From the NCBI RefSeq assembly GCF_024300825.1, contig NZ_CP101323.1, forward strand, positions 372,001 through 436,000: 64,000 bases of DNA, written 5' to 3'. Each line of letters starts with the position of its first letter. Position 1 is the first letter of the stretch. Shown piece by piece: positions 34,301 to 42,426 of this stretch. Both the position numbers and the translations under genes were made by a program. Below the pieces are notes generated by a model, which worked only from the letters and a program-made list of their open reading frames with translations, made no database searches and was not told the origin of the DNA. Origin of the DNA: Natronomonas gomsonensis. Its GTDB lineage: Archaea; Halobacteriota; Halobacteria; Halobacteriales; Haloarculaceae.

Positions 34301-34368
34301 AGATGACAGCGGAAAGTTACTGTCGCATTCGACATAATAGTTGGGAGCGTGGGGGAAATTAGAAGATA

Positions 34369-34386
34369 TTTAGGGATCTCCCTAAA
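34369..34386. promoter_or_regulatory. Palindromic operator upstream of the 34432 gene
   Basis: TTTAGGGATCTCCCTAAA: 8-bp arms around a TC centre. The right arm runs into CCCTAAATTAGAAGTATCCA, which is 17/20 identical to CCCTAAATTAAGAATATCCA at 57423-57442 before the regulator gene at 57448. Confidence 0.5.
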
Positions 34387-34431
34387 TTAGAAGTATCCAC
34401 GAACACTACAGGCATGTAGCAGGTCCAACTC

Positions 34432-34785
34432 ATGACTGATACACCGCCCGTCCCCGAAGAGTTCGAAACAGAGGGAGAGCTCAAAGCCTACATCGACCAA
34501 TTACACGACCAGATCGAGTTCCTTGAAGAAGAATTGGAAGATGCTGAAATGCAGAATCTTGAGGAACAGGTCAACGAAGTCCGGGACAACGTAGAAGAAT
34601 TAGAGACAATAGAGGACTACCTCGATTACAACGCAGAAAACGATCTCGGACAAATTGACGCGATTATCAACAGATTCCAAGACAGACTCGACGAAGTAGA
34701 CACCAGCAACAGAGGAGGTATCAGCGACAGCAATCCTGTCGCAGAAACCGTAAGCGACATCACAGGAAACGACTACGGAAAATGA
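34432..34785 (+). CDS. Coiled-coil protein, tandem paralogue 1
   Basis: 117 aa. The first ~45 residues (PPVPEEFETEGELKAYIDQL and following) are nearly repeated in the next gene; a coiled coil follows and the tail is polar. ATG at 34432; ATGA overlap with the paralogue. Function unknown. Confidence 0.6.
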   Translation: MTDTPPVPEEFETEGELKAYIDQLHDQIEFLEEELEDAEMQNLEEQVNEVRDNVEELETIEDYLDYNAENDLGQIDAIINRFQDRLDEVDTSNRGGISDSNPVAETVSDITGNDYGK

Positions 34786-35168
34786 CTGAAGCACCCAACG
34801 TCCCTGACGAGTTCGACAGCGAGGAAGAACTGAAGGCCTACATCGACCAACTACACGACCATATTGAGTTTCTGGAGGAAGAACTGACGGAGTCTGAGAA
34901 GGAGAAGCTGGAACTGAAACAGGAGCTGAACGACATCGAAAACCAGGCCTCACAGATCCAAGCCGGAGGCAAAGGTTTCGCCTCGATTATGGGGCCGTTG
35001 GAGTCGATGCGGCAACGCCTGGAAGAGTTCGAAGAAGGATACCTGGACGACGACAGCGACTACGGTCTTCCAGACGATTCCGAAGGAACCGAGGCGCTAT
35101 CCGAAGCATTGGGCGCGGACATCACTCAGGACCCAGAAGACTTCAAAAAAGAACTCGAAGACAACTGA
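34782..35168 (+). CDS. Coiled-coil protein, tandem paralogue 2
   Basis: 128 aa. Shares VPDEFDSEEELKAYIDQLHD with the preceding gene, then a longer coiled coil and a distinct C-terminus (EALSEALGADITQDPEDF). Likely arose by tandem duplication; the two could form a heteromer. Confidence 0.6.
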   Translation: MTEAPNVPDEFDSEEELKAYIDQLHDHIEFLEEELTESEKEKLELKQELNDIENQASQIQAGGKGFASIMGPLESMRQRLEEFEEGYLDDDSDYGLPDDSEGTEALSEALGADITQDPEDFKKELEDN

Positions 35169-35196
35169 CCGCAACACCAACAGAGAGGAACTTCTT

Positions 35197-35340
35197 ATGG
35201 ATCCTATGCCAGGACAGACCTGTGGCTGCGGAAAAGAACCAGAAGAACAATCCAACTGCTGTAGCGAATGCGGCACGGAAAAACAGTGGATCAGCCAAGG
35301 CCCCCACAGCGAAATATACGCCTGCCCCAACTGCAGTTGA
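35197..35340 (+). CDS. 47-residue zinc-ribbon protein
   Basis: ATG at 35197. CGCGKEPEEQSNCCSECG then CPNCS supplies two CxC/CxxC pairs. Follows the paralogue pair by 28 nt and precedes the FtsZ-like gene by 6 nt, so same operon. Confidence 0.5.
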   Translation: MDPMPGQTCGCGKEPEEQSNCCSECGTEKQWISQGPHSEIYACPNCS

Positions 35341-35346
35341 AACAGC

Positions 35347-36132
35347 ATGAATGAGAAGCCTTCCTGGACGCCCAAAGTCTCTGTCGCAGGACTTGGAAAA
35401 ACCGGCAGGAAAACCATACAGCACATCCAGACAGAATCCTCCGCCCAACTCCTCGAAAACCCCTCACCCTCGGACATACCCGAGGACACCGACTTCCTCT
35501 TCCTAACCGCTGAAGTCACCGACTTGGAGATTCATCCACGCCTAAACCAGTTGCTCGAAGAAACGGAAGCGGTCAAAATACTGTTCGCTGAAGGCCTAAC
35601 CAGTACACCGGAGAACCTGATGGAACAGGTGAACCTTCTCGTCCCCATCAAACTCAAAGCTCTTTCTCGAGGCCTGTTGCCTTCGTTCATCGCAGACATG
35701 TTCGAGGCCATGCTTCCCATGACCGTCCAAGACCTGGGGAATGGAGAGATCGCAGCGGTAGCCGGAAACAACAGGATGGGGAAGCTGTATATCGATACGC
35801 CGAACAACGAATACAGTGCTGTAGGCCTTACACCAGGAGTCAGATACGAGACCCCTGAACACCTCTTGTTCTTCCACTGCAGCGGAGAAAAGCAACCGCC
35901 GGGCAAGGTCCAGAGGAAGATCGACGAATACCAGTTCTCCAACGACCTGCCTGTGCTCTGGGATCAAAGAGTTCATCCCCGGTACATCGGCAAACCCCAC
36001 GTCAAATACTTGATCACGTTCGACGCCGGCGACGACAACGTACACTGGGACAGAGAAAAACAAGAGAGAAAAGGAGAGACGGACTGGAGCGTGGAAGACA
36101 ACCGGTTCATCGAAAGGAAAGAAGACGGTTAG
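35347..36132 (+). CDS. Degenerate FtsZ/CetZ-like protein
   Basis: 261 aa. The order of elements follows the FtsZ GTPase fold: VSVAGLGKTGRKTIQHI (first nucleotide loop), DTDFLFLTAEVTD in place of the strand before GGGTGTG, VNLLVPI in place of the IVIPN strand, then ADMFEAMLPMTVQDLG and AAVAGNNRMGKL. The tubulin signature GGGTG(T/S)G is missing, so GTP hydrolysis is unlikely. Non-canonical FtsZ/CetZ-like proteins are known in haloarchaea. May act in partition, shape or as an inhibitor of host division. Confidence 0.45.
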   Translation: MNEKPSWTPKVSVAGLGKTGRKTIQHIQTESSAQLLENPSPSDIPEDTDFLFLTAEVTDLEIHPRLNQLLEETEAVKILFAEGLTSTPENLMEQVNLLVPIKLKALSRGLLPSFIADMFEAMLPMTVQDLGNGEIAAVAGNNRMGKLYIDTPNNEYSAVGLTPGVRYETPEHLLFFHCSGEKQPPGKVQRKIDEYQFSNDLPVLWDQRVHPRYIGKPHVKYLITFDAGDDNVHWDREKQERKGETDWSVEDNRFIERKEDG

Positions 36133-36446
36133 ATGGACAGTTTGTTCGTGGCCTCACCTTCTGTCATCTTCTCACGGATCTTTCCGATCTTCCCACTGAC
36201 GTTGCCCTCAGAGATACCCATCTCCTCAGCCGCCTCCGCCGCAGTAAGTTCCTCATGTTCTTCGCTGACCAGGAGATAGGCCTCTGCCTGCCTCTCACTG
36301 AGAAACGTCAGCTTTTGCAGGCCTTCCACAGTATCCATCCTGTACATCGTACCGCTACACTTTACACGGTCACAGAACCTGGTATCCCTGTCCGGGTCTT
36401 CCTCGTGGATCTCAAGGCCACACTTCTTACAGCGAAACACTGTCAC
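36129..36446 (-). CDS. Zinc ribbon plus LuxR/sigma-type helix-turn-helix
   Basis: 105 aa. FRCKKCGLEIHEEDP...FCDRVKCSG is a zinc ribbon; LTFLSERQAEAYLLVSEEHE and TAAEAAEEMGISEGNVSGK form a sigma-4/LuxR-like helix-turn-helix. Probably a transcription regulator. Last gene of the 39.8->36.1 kb operon; its stop overlaps that of the convergent FtsZ-like gene. Confidence 0.65.
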   Translation of the reverse strand: MTVFRCKKCGLEIHEEDPDRDTRFCDRVKCSGTMYRMDTVEGLQKLTFLSERQAEAYLLVSEEHEELTAAEAAEEMGISEGNVSGKIGKIREKMTEGEATNKLSI

Positions 36447-36628
36447 TGCTGGCTCTCACCCTTCTCTTCTTTTTTAGGCAGGTGAGGGAATCTCGCTCCA
36501 CAGTGCATACAATGCCACACCTTGTCAAAAGCACTGACATCATCAAACTCCTCTGCGTCTTCTCCAGTAGCGTCCATCTGGGCGAAAGCTGTCTCCTCTT
36601 CCTCTTCAGGACACCAATTATATCTCAA
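36443..36628 (-). CDS. Small zinc-finger protein
   Basis: 61 aa, TTG start inside TTGA. CPEEEEE near the start and CMHCGARFPHLPK near the end; tail GESQQ carries the next SD. Confidence 0.5.
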   Translation of the reverse strand: MRYNWCPEEEEETAFAQMDATGEDAEEFDDVSAFDKVWHCMHCGARFPHLPKKEEKGESQQ

Positions 36629-37353
36629 GGCCTCTCACCTCTGATTTCGTCGCCGGGTGTGTGGTAGAACGGTTCCAACAAGTCGTGGACCTGAGAGAGG
36701 TCCTCAGGCTCGACGATGAAACTGCCCCACGCCACCGAGTGACTGCCGAGATCTTCCTCCTGCAACTTCTCGCCGACCAGCTGGTCAGCGTGACTGTGGA
36801 ACAACCGAGGTACACCGTAGAACCCCTGTGGGAACTGATCGACCTCGAACATCCGAGGCCTCCGAGTCCCGGTAGCATACTCGGCTAAACTATCGTTGTC
36901 CCACGCCGATTTCAGTGCGCCGTACAGGGCCTCGTACTCCCTGACCGTCTCACTGTTACTCTGGAGCTCCTCGAAGGAGTCGTACTGGTCGATCTCTTCC
37001 TCGAGGCCTGGAAGCCTACGTAGCTCGGAAAGCAGTTCTTCGATCCGTTCAGCGTCCTCAGGATAGTCTTCCCGATCAACTTGGATGTCGAAGATCTTGT
37101 ACTCCGACCGGCTTCTCCCATCGTAGTAACCGGTGAACTTGGAGACGTCGTAGTGGTCCCGGTCTCTTGGGTACTCTACCTCTGGGGCACCGATCTTTGA
37201 CGATGTCTCCTGCAGATCTAGATGCGAATCCTCGCCGGGGAGCTCATCGATGACCTGACGATGACCCCCATCCCAATACTTCTCAACAATCAGTTCCTCG
37301 TCAAGAACCGGAGAGTCACCCACAATGGTTTGCTGATATCCTCCATCACTCAA
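36625..37353 (-). CDS. Hypothetical protein
   Basis: 242 aa, TTG start 14 nt after GGTGA. Mixed alpha/beta; the segment RLFHSHADQLVGEKLQEEDL has an HSH motif but no full metal signature. Ends RGERP, encoding the SD for the next gene. Function unknown. Confidence 0.5.
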   Translation of the reverse strand: MSDGGYQQTIVGDSPVLDEELIVEKYWDGGHRQVIDELPGEDSHLDLQETSSKIGAPEVEYPRDRDHYDVSKFTGYYDGRSRSEYKIFDIQVDREDYPEDAERIEELLSELRRLPGLEEEIDQYDSFEELQSNSETVREYEALYGALKSAWDNDSLAEYATGTRRPRMFEVDQFPQGFYGVPRLFHSHADQLVGEKLQEEDLGSHSVAWGSFIVEPEDLSQVHDLLEPFYHTPGDEIRGERP

Positions 37354-37718
37354 CTATGGTTCTCACCTCTCAGGTTGATGGTGTTCTCCACGTCAAACCT
37401 GTTCTCTAACCTGAAACACTCATTGTGTGTCTCCAGATCATCTTCAGGGAAGAGACGTCGATGGATTTCTTCGCTGTATTTCTCACTACTTGTTCCGTGG
37501 AACTCGATTTTGGCTTTCTCGGCGTCTTCTCTTTCGTAGATCTCTATCTTCACAAAATCCTTGTAGCCGTCTTCCTCTCGATCTATCCAGCCATAGATTC
37601 CGATGGCTTTGAGGCCGTCTCCGTAGGTCCATTCTGTTCCTCTATCCCACTCTACAAACGGCAAATCAGTCATAACGTCTTTCACTATAGAGTTGAACTG
37701 TTCCTCACTCAGGGTCAC
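37350..37718 (-). CDS. Hypothetical protein
   Basis: 122 aa, GTG start in standard spacing. The centre (YGWIDREEDGYKDFVKIEIY) looks like a small alpha/beta domain. Tail RGENHS. Function unknown. Confidence 0.5.
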   Translation of the reverse strand: MTLSEEQFNSIVKDVMTDLPFVEWDRGTEWTYGDGLKAIGIYGWIDREEDGYKDFVKIEIYEREDAEKAKIEFHGTSSEKYSEEIHRRLFPEDDLETHNECFRLENRFDVENTINLRGENHS

Positions 37719-38107
37719 TTAGAGTTCTCACCTTCCTTGTTTTCGTACTTTTTTCTTGCTTCAGAGCGTGCTTTTTTGATCTTCCGCAGATCGTCAGCGG
37801 ATAGCATTTCTCCACAGTGAGGGCAGCATTGATTCTGTCTCATCTTCTCTCGTTTCCGAGCCTCTCTACTACAGTTTCTACACTTAGTTACAGTCCTGTG
37901 GTCGTCCGATATATCCTTACCACACCAAGTGCATGGATAACCATCGGCCTCTCTCTTCATCAACTGCCAGTCAGGGGTGTAGCCGCACTCCTTACAGCTC
38001 CACTCAGGTAATTCAATACCTTCCGTGTTGATACGGTTCTCTGCACCGCATTCAGGACACTCTATATCTGCAAGCTCTGTAGCATACTTCCCAACAACAT
38101 CATTCAC
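37715..38107 (-). CDS. Protein with several zinc ribbons
   Basis: 130 aa with four CxxC-type pairs: CPECG, CKECG, CTWCG...CRNCS and CCPHCG, then a basic helix (DLRKIKKARSEARKKY). Likely nucleic-acid binding. Tail EGENSK carries the next SD. Confidence 0.6.
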   Translation of the reverse strand: MNDVVGKYATELADIECPECGAENRINTEGIELPEWSCKECGYTPDWQLMKREADGYPCTWCGKDISDDHRTVTKCRNCSREARKREKMRQNQCCPHCGEMLSADDLRKIKKARSEARKKYENKEGENSK

Positions 38108-38400
38108 TGAACAGCCACCTCATCCGGACTCTCATCTTCTATAAAGAATCCTTCCTCGATCTCAGGGTCTTCGAGCTTCCCCAAGATCTCTTCCAGGGCG
38201 ATCACGTCATACCCGTTCTCGCATTTCCTGATCTTGACCTTGTTCGACCCCTTCTCAGCCGCAACGAACCAGGCCTCCATCTCTCTTCCCCGTTTCCTGT
38301 AACGGATGACATCACCCTGCTCAAGCTCCACTATGTTCTGATCCGCAGGATCACCGATATACGTAAACAAGGACTCCTGAGAAAATCCGGCGTCACTCAT
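38104..38400 (-). CDS. Hypothetical small beta-barrel-like protein
   Basis: 98 aa from ATG at 38400 (MSDAGFSQES), 14 nt after GGTGT. LEQGDVIRYRKRGREMEAWF is typical of a small SH3/OB-like barrel. Longer frame to 38448 is less likely. Confidence 0.5.
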   Translation of the reverse strand: MSDAGFSQESLFTYIGDPADQNIVELEQGDVIRYRKRGREMEAWFVAAEKGSNKVKIRKCENGYDVIALEEILGKLEDPEIEEGFFIEDESPDEVAVQ

Positions 38401-38690
38401 TTTACAGTTACACCTCTGAATTGCTCGTTCTGATCCTTGTTCTCCCATTCGGCTACAACCCTGCCTAACTGATCCTGTGCATAGTGGTTGCCATCATGTC
38501 CTTTCTCACGGCTACAGAAAGCAGTTGCCGGGGATCCGCTACCAGCCGTCTCACCCTTCCTATGAGAATCACAATGATTTTTTATCAGAGGGGTAACCTC
38601 GACCGTGCCAACAGGACGTTCGTAAACAATCATATCCCCGGTCTCATACAAGACAGGCCCACTGTCCCTATGATCAGGCTCAAAACTCAC
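38397..38690 (-). CDS. Hypothetical protein
   Basis: 97 aa, GTG start. Contains HCDSHRKGE and FCSREKGHDGNH, a possible C-H-C-H metal site. Function unknown. Confidence 0.45.
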   Translation of the reverse strand: MSFEPDHRDSGPVLYETGDMIVYERPVGTVEVTPLIKNHCDSHRKGETAGSGSPATAFCSREKGHDGNHYAQDQLGRVVAEWENKDQNEQFRGVTVK

Positions 38691-38926
38691 TGAGATTTCA
38701 CCTCTTCCGGTTTCTCAATAGTGCCTTTGATCTCTTCTTCAAGCTTTTCTACAGAGTCTTCTCCTTTTGTGCCCAAGAGCTCAAGGACGAACTGGTCGAT
38801 GGCATCATTCCACCCATCTCCATACTCTGCCCCTCGCTTATCCGCATATCCTTCGTAGCCGATTAAAGCCTCTCCAGTATCTCTAATCTCTTCGGCAACT
38901 TCTTCCAGCAATTCTTCATCACTCAT
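38687..38926 (-). CDS. Hypothetical acidic helical protein
   Basis: 79 aa, ATG at 38926, acidic helices. Function unknown. Confidence 0.45.
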   Translation of the reverse strand: MSDEELLEEVAEEIRDTGEALIGYEGYADKRGAEYGDGWNDAIDQFVLELLGTKGEDSVEKLEEEIKGTIEKPEEVKSQ

Positions 38927-39131
38927 TGGAAGCGTTCACCTCGCCCAGGAAATGGAAGATCATCGCCGGCATACCGGCCGAGATAAGCAGGCTTGCGATG
39001 AGAGAACCCAGATGCGGCAAATCCATAAACGCCGCAAATGCGAAAAAGAGGAATCCTGTCCCAGCAGATGCCAGAACGGCTACTACACTGCCAAGAGCTT
39101 CATAAACAGAGTTTTCATCAATAGCTTTCAC
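38919..39131 (-). CDS. Two-helix membrane protein
   Basis: 70 aa, helices at about 13-33 and 38-58. Coupled to neighbours. Function unknown. Confidence 0.55.
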   Translation of the reverse strand: MKAIDENSVYEALGSVVAVLASAGTGFLFFAFAAFMDLPHLGSLIASLLISAGMPAMIFHFLGEVNASNE

Positions 39132-39538
39132 TGAGGATTCTCACCTCTGACTTCGATTTCCTCGAACCCGGCGTTCTGAGCCTGGTAGTAGCTGCCGTCG
39201 ATCTCGATCACATCACCGACCGACATGGAACGCTCCTCGGCTTCGTAGAACTCTTGACTTTCTTGCCTGCTGCCGGCATTCCACTCCTTCCAGAGCTGCC
39301 CCAGATTTTCCTCACTGTATCCTTCCAGCTCCGTGACTTCTCTGTACAGCTCGTCAAACTCTTCCTCAGAATACTCCATGGACGGTTTCTCGTCCTCATC
39401 GAGAACCTCCATAACGGTGAGTTTGTGGTGAAGCTCTCCAGCAGGCCCCATTCCAGGATGGCCGTCGTAGTCATCATCCTCTCTTAGTTCTTTAGCTTCC
39501 TCATCCCAGTTCAAGTAGTAAATCGTCGCATCCCCCAC
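39128..39538 (-). CDS. YodL-like-domain protein, paralogue of the gene at 17422
   Basis: 136 aa. C-terminal RSMSVGDVIEIDGSYYQAQ matches the YodL-type motif and aligns with RSMSVGDVVELPDSYHQV in the paralogue; N-terminal YYLNWDEEAK...GPAGELHHK also aligns. It lacks the inserted zinc-finger segment. Tail RGENPQ. Function unknown. Confidence 0.55.
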   Translation of the reverse strand: MGDATIYYLNWDEEAKELREDDDYDGHPGMGPAGELHHKLTVMEVLDEDEKPSMEYSEEEFDELYREVTELEGYSEENLGQLWKEWNAGSRQESQEFYEAEERSMSVGDVIEIDGSYYQAQNAGFEEIEVRGENPQ

Positions 39539-39840
39539 TACTGATTCTCACCTTGGAAACCTATCTCTTCGAGATCAGAGATTTTGTGGCAAGTGTACAT
39601 CGTGCCAACTACCTTGTCTTTCTCAAAGGCCTCCTTCTTCATCCTCCTCTTTGAACCCGCCATCACTATCTTTCCCTCTCTAACGTGTTCAACCGGTGAA
39701 CTACGTACTACTGCGAACTCGTCACTGTCGTAGGGTAGTTCGGTTTCAGGATGTTCAGCAGATAGGCTGCCAGCCTCAGTGTTCTGTCCTTTGTCGGCGG
39801 TTGGGCCGCCACCCTCCTCAGATTCGGTTTGCGTTGACAT
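39538..39840 (-). CDS. Hypothetical protein, first gene of the operon
   Basis: 100 aa, ATG at 39840 shortly after an A/T-rich TATA-like stretch. Disordered, acidic N-terminal half; C-terminal EFAVVRSSPVEHVREGKIVM. Tail GENQ. Function unknown. Confidence 0.5.
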   Translation of the reverse strand: MSTQTESEEGGGPTADKGQNTEAGSLSAEHPETELPYDSDEFAVVRSSPVEHVREGKIVMAGSKRRMKKEAFEKDKVVGTMYTCHKISDLEEIGFQGENQ

Positions 39841-39941
39841 CTTTTACTATCTAAACAACAACTATCTCCCAAATCTTTTATACTAATCCCCTGTCAGGGG
39901 ATGAACTCAATACCTTTTTCTCAAAAACCGTCCGGCGAAAC

Positions 39942-40502
39942 TCAGGAAGTACTGAGACCTTCAGGAAACTCCTCCATCAAAAAGCCGCCCAAGCCTTGAT
40001 CCGAGACCACTTCAACAGCCAGCTGCGAATCATGCTGCCCGATCTCCACGAGGGCTTTCACCGAGCAACGGACCACATCTTCCACAGAACCAGTTTCAAC
40101 GTCTTCCCCGGCCAGGACTTGTAGACCATCGTCCAGAACACGTCCCAACAAAACTGCCACATCCTCCGCTACACCAGGGTTCAGTTCCACGGCTTTCCGC
40201 AACCCCTGCACCACTCCCAAACGTACAAACCAAGAATCAGAACTCGCTCCCTTTCCGTAGATCTCTAAGGCCTTCTCCCAGTCCTCTTCGCTGCTGACCG
40301 CTGTATACGCCAAAGACACGCCCGCACAAACCCGGGCCTCACCGTTCTCCTCCAGTAAGGCGTGTTCCAGGGAGTTCCACGCTGCCTCGCTGACAGCTGA
40401 GTCAGTCGCTGCTACCGCCTGCAAACCTAACGCATCATCCAAGCCACCGCCTTCACCGACTAAGCGGTTTCCGAGTTCCTCGACTACTAGATCCAAGGTC
40501 AT
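39942..40502 (-). CDS. HEAT-repeat-like protein
   Basis: 186 aa, ATG at 40502. Repeated two-helix units such as AWNSLEHALLEENGEARVC and WFVRLGVVQGLRKAVELNP suggest HEAT/Armadillo-type repeats. ATGA-coupled to the phosphoesterase, so likely its partner. Confidence 0.5.
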   Translation of the reverse strand: MTLDLVVEELGNRLVGEGGGLDDALGLQAVAATDSAVSEAAWNSLEHALLEENGEARVCAGVSLAYTAVSSEEDWEKALEIYGKGASSDSWFVRLGVVQGLRKAVELNPGVAEDVAVLLGRVLDDGLQVLAGEDVETGSVEDVVRCSVKALVEIGQHDSQLAVEVVSDQGLGGFLMEEFPEGLSTS

Positions 40503-41164
40503 CTTCCACTTTCCAAACGAGTCCCGATCTCGCTCGGAAGGCCTTGCTCCTCAACCATATCTTGCACCTTTCCGATATCATACTCCACACGACGCAACTC
40601 GGCACTCCAATCCTCGGTTTCGACTACTGCATAAGCTGCTCTCGGATCACCATCTCTTGGTTGACCAACGCTTCCCGGGTTCAGGATGAGGCGGTCGTCG
40701 ATCACCGCTTTATGCTGGATATGAGTATGACCGAGGAAACAGGCCTTGTAATCGTCGAGGAAAGCCCTGATCTTCGGAAAGTCACGGGGAACCACGTAGT
40801 AGTCGATCTTCTCTGGATGGCTGTGGACCAGGAAGATGTCTTCATTGTAGCTGGTCTTCTCCGGAAGGTTTTGCAGCCACTCACGATAACTGCCCTTCAC
40901 TTCCTTCTTGGCGTATCGGAGGCCTTCCATCGCCTGCCCGTTATCAGTATACCCTTCCGGATCCACGAACTCCCGGTCATGATTCCCCTGGACAACCACA
41001 TCACAATGCTGCCACACTTTCCGGAGACACTCCAACGGCCACGGCCCGTAGCCGACTACATCTCCGAGGCAGACTATGTCGTCGACGTCCTCCGGGATAT
41101 CCCTGAGGACAGCTTCCAAGGCAGGTAGATTGCCGTGGATATCTGAGATCACACCCAACTTCAT
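40499..41164 (-). CDS. Calcineurin-like metallophosphoesterase
   Basis: 221 aa. All five motifs are intact: SDIHGNL, LGDVVGYGP, GNHDRE, LVHSHPEK and GHTHIQHK. YfcE/DUF1555-type phosphodiesterases bind two metals and hydrolyse phosphate esters; substrate unknown. Co-transcribed with the HEAT-like gene. Confidence 0.85.
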   Translation of the reverse strand: MKLGVISDIHGNLPALEAVLRDIPEDVDDIVCLGDVVGYGPWPLECLRKVWQHCDVVVQGNHDREFVDPEGYTDNGQAMEGLRYAKKEVKGSYREWLQNLPEKTSYNEDIFLVHSHPEKIDYYVVPRDFPKIRAFLDDYKACFLGHTHIQHKAVIDDRLILNPGSVGQPRDGDPRAAYAVVETEDWSAELRRVEYDIGKVQDMVEEQGLPSEIGTRLESGR

Positions 41165-41248
41165 ACAGATACATATTTAGGAGAAGACCTAAAGAACTTG
41201 CGAGAAGAAGAGAAAGAGAAGTCAGGGAAGAGCGTTTTCCCATCCTGA

Positions 41249-42289
41249 TCAAAAGAAGTCGAACTTTCCCTCAAGGAAGGCCTCCGCCGATGTGTCGTCC
41301 ACCCATTCAACCTCTATCTGCTCGTACTGACTTTTCTCAAATACGTGAGGATTCTTCAACTCTTCCTCAGTCAGAACGTCGTTCCGGGCATTCCAAAGAT
41401 CCTGAAGCGTGCCTTCGTTTGTGGCCTCAACATTGACTTGGATGTCTCTTTCTGAAACTTCATCTTCTGTTTTTGACGTTGCATCAACAACATCGTTGAC
41501 CACATCTTGTTTCGATAAATGGTAGTTCCTACCTCTAAGCGAGACAGAAGACAGGTTTTCGTAGCCTAAGGTCGCAACAGGACCCTTTCCAGAGTAGTAC
41601 TCTCCACTACTCTTCCATTTCTCCTTGACTGCTTCCTTGTGATCCCAGACCTCCAGAACGAAGCTCTCACTTCTACCGGTAGCACGAGAAAGCATCGCCT
41701 GATGGAAGTCCTCGAATAGCTGGCTCTTCTTAATTTTGACTTCCTTGGTCTGCGAGATCTCTGTCGCGTTTCCTTTCTGGATCGTGCCGTAGCTTTGTAG
41801 CCTGTTGTATCCCTGTCCGCTGCCAGAATCTTCTACGGCGTAGTCGGCTCCGGAGAGACGTGCTCCTTTGACCGTGAACAGGTCTCCGCCGACTTTAAAT
41901 GCGATTCCCTTCCCCGTGTCTTCAAATCTGGATGGACTGTAGGTGTCATAGAACCACTCGCCATTGATCTTCAGGCCTATCGCGTTTGATGTTCCCATCG
42001 ACCTTGGAGCGTCACGTTTTACGTCCGTAATCTCGCCTGAGACCTGTTGTATCTGTGAGCCTCCTTTCTCGACCTGTTTCTGCGAGGTTGAGTGACTGGT
42101 TTGTGAGGACGTGCTGCGGTTTTTGTCCGGTAGTTCGCCTTTCTCGTTCAAGCGCTGGGCCTTACTTTCTACTGCTTCCTCGGTACGCCCAGGAAGCATA
42201 TTCGAGATTTCTTCCGCCGTGTTGTCCGGCCATTTGTTTTTGAGTTTTTGTGTTTCGCGTTTTGACCATCGATCTCCTTTATGAGCCAT
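41249..42289 (-). CDS. SANT/Myb-like DNA-binding protein with large C-terminal region
   Basis: 346 aa. Residues 7-50 (RWSKRETQKLKNKWPDNT...ISNMLPGRTEEAVESKAQRL) form a SANT/Myb-like helix-turn-helix with three spaced aromatics or their replacements. A Ser/Thr-rich linker follows, then a ~230-residue domain with many beta strands (SFVLEVWDHKEAVKEKW). Monocistronic. Probably DNA-binding; function unknown. Confidence 0.55.
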   Translation of the reverse strand: MAHKGDRWSKRETQKLKNKWPDNTAEEISNMLPGRTEEAVESKAQRLNEKGELPDKNRSTSSQTSHSTSQKQVEKGGSQIQQVSGEITDVKRDAPRSMGTSNAIGLKINGEWFYDTYSPSRFEDTGKGIAFKVGGDLFTVKGARLSGADYAVEDSGSGQGYNRLQSYGTIQKGNATEISQTKEVKIKKSQLFEDFHQAMLSRATGRSESFVLEVWDHKEAVKEKWKSSGEYYSGKGPVATLGYENLSSVSLRGRNYHLSKQDVVNDVVDATSKTEDEVSERDIQVNVEATNEGTLQDLWNARNDVLTEEELKNPHVFEKSQYEQIEVEWVDDTSAEAFLEGKFDFF

Positions 42290-42426
42290 TAGTAAAGTAT
42301 CACCAATACTAAATAACCACCGATGGTCTTTTTTATACTTTGTTGACTCTTATTCGCAGATTTTTGCGAATACAGGCCCTGTATTCTCACTTTTCTGAGA
42401 AAATTACCCGACCCTTTATAAATAAA

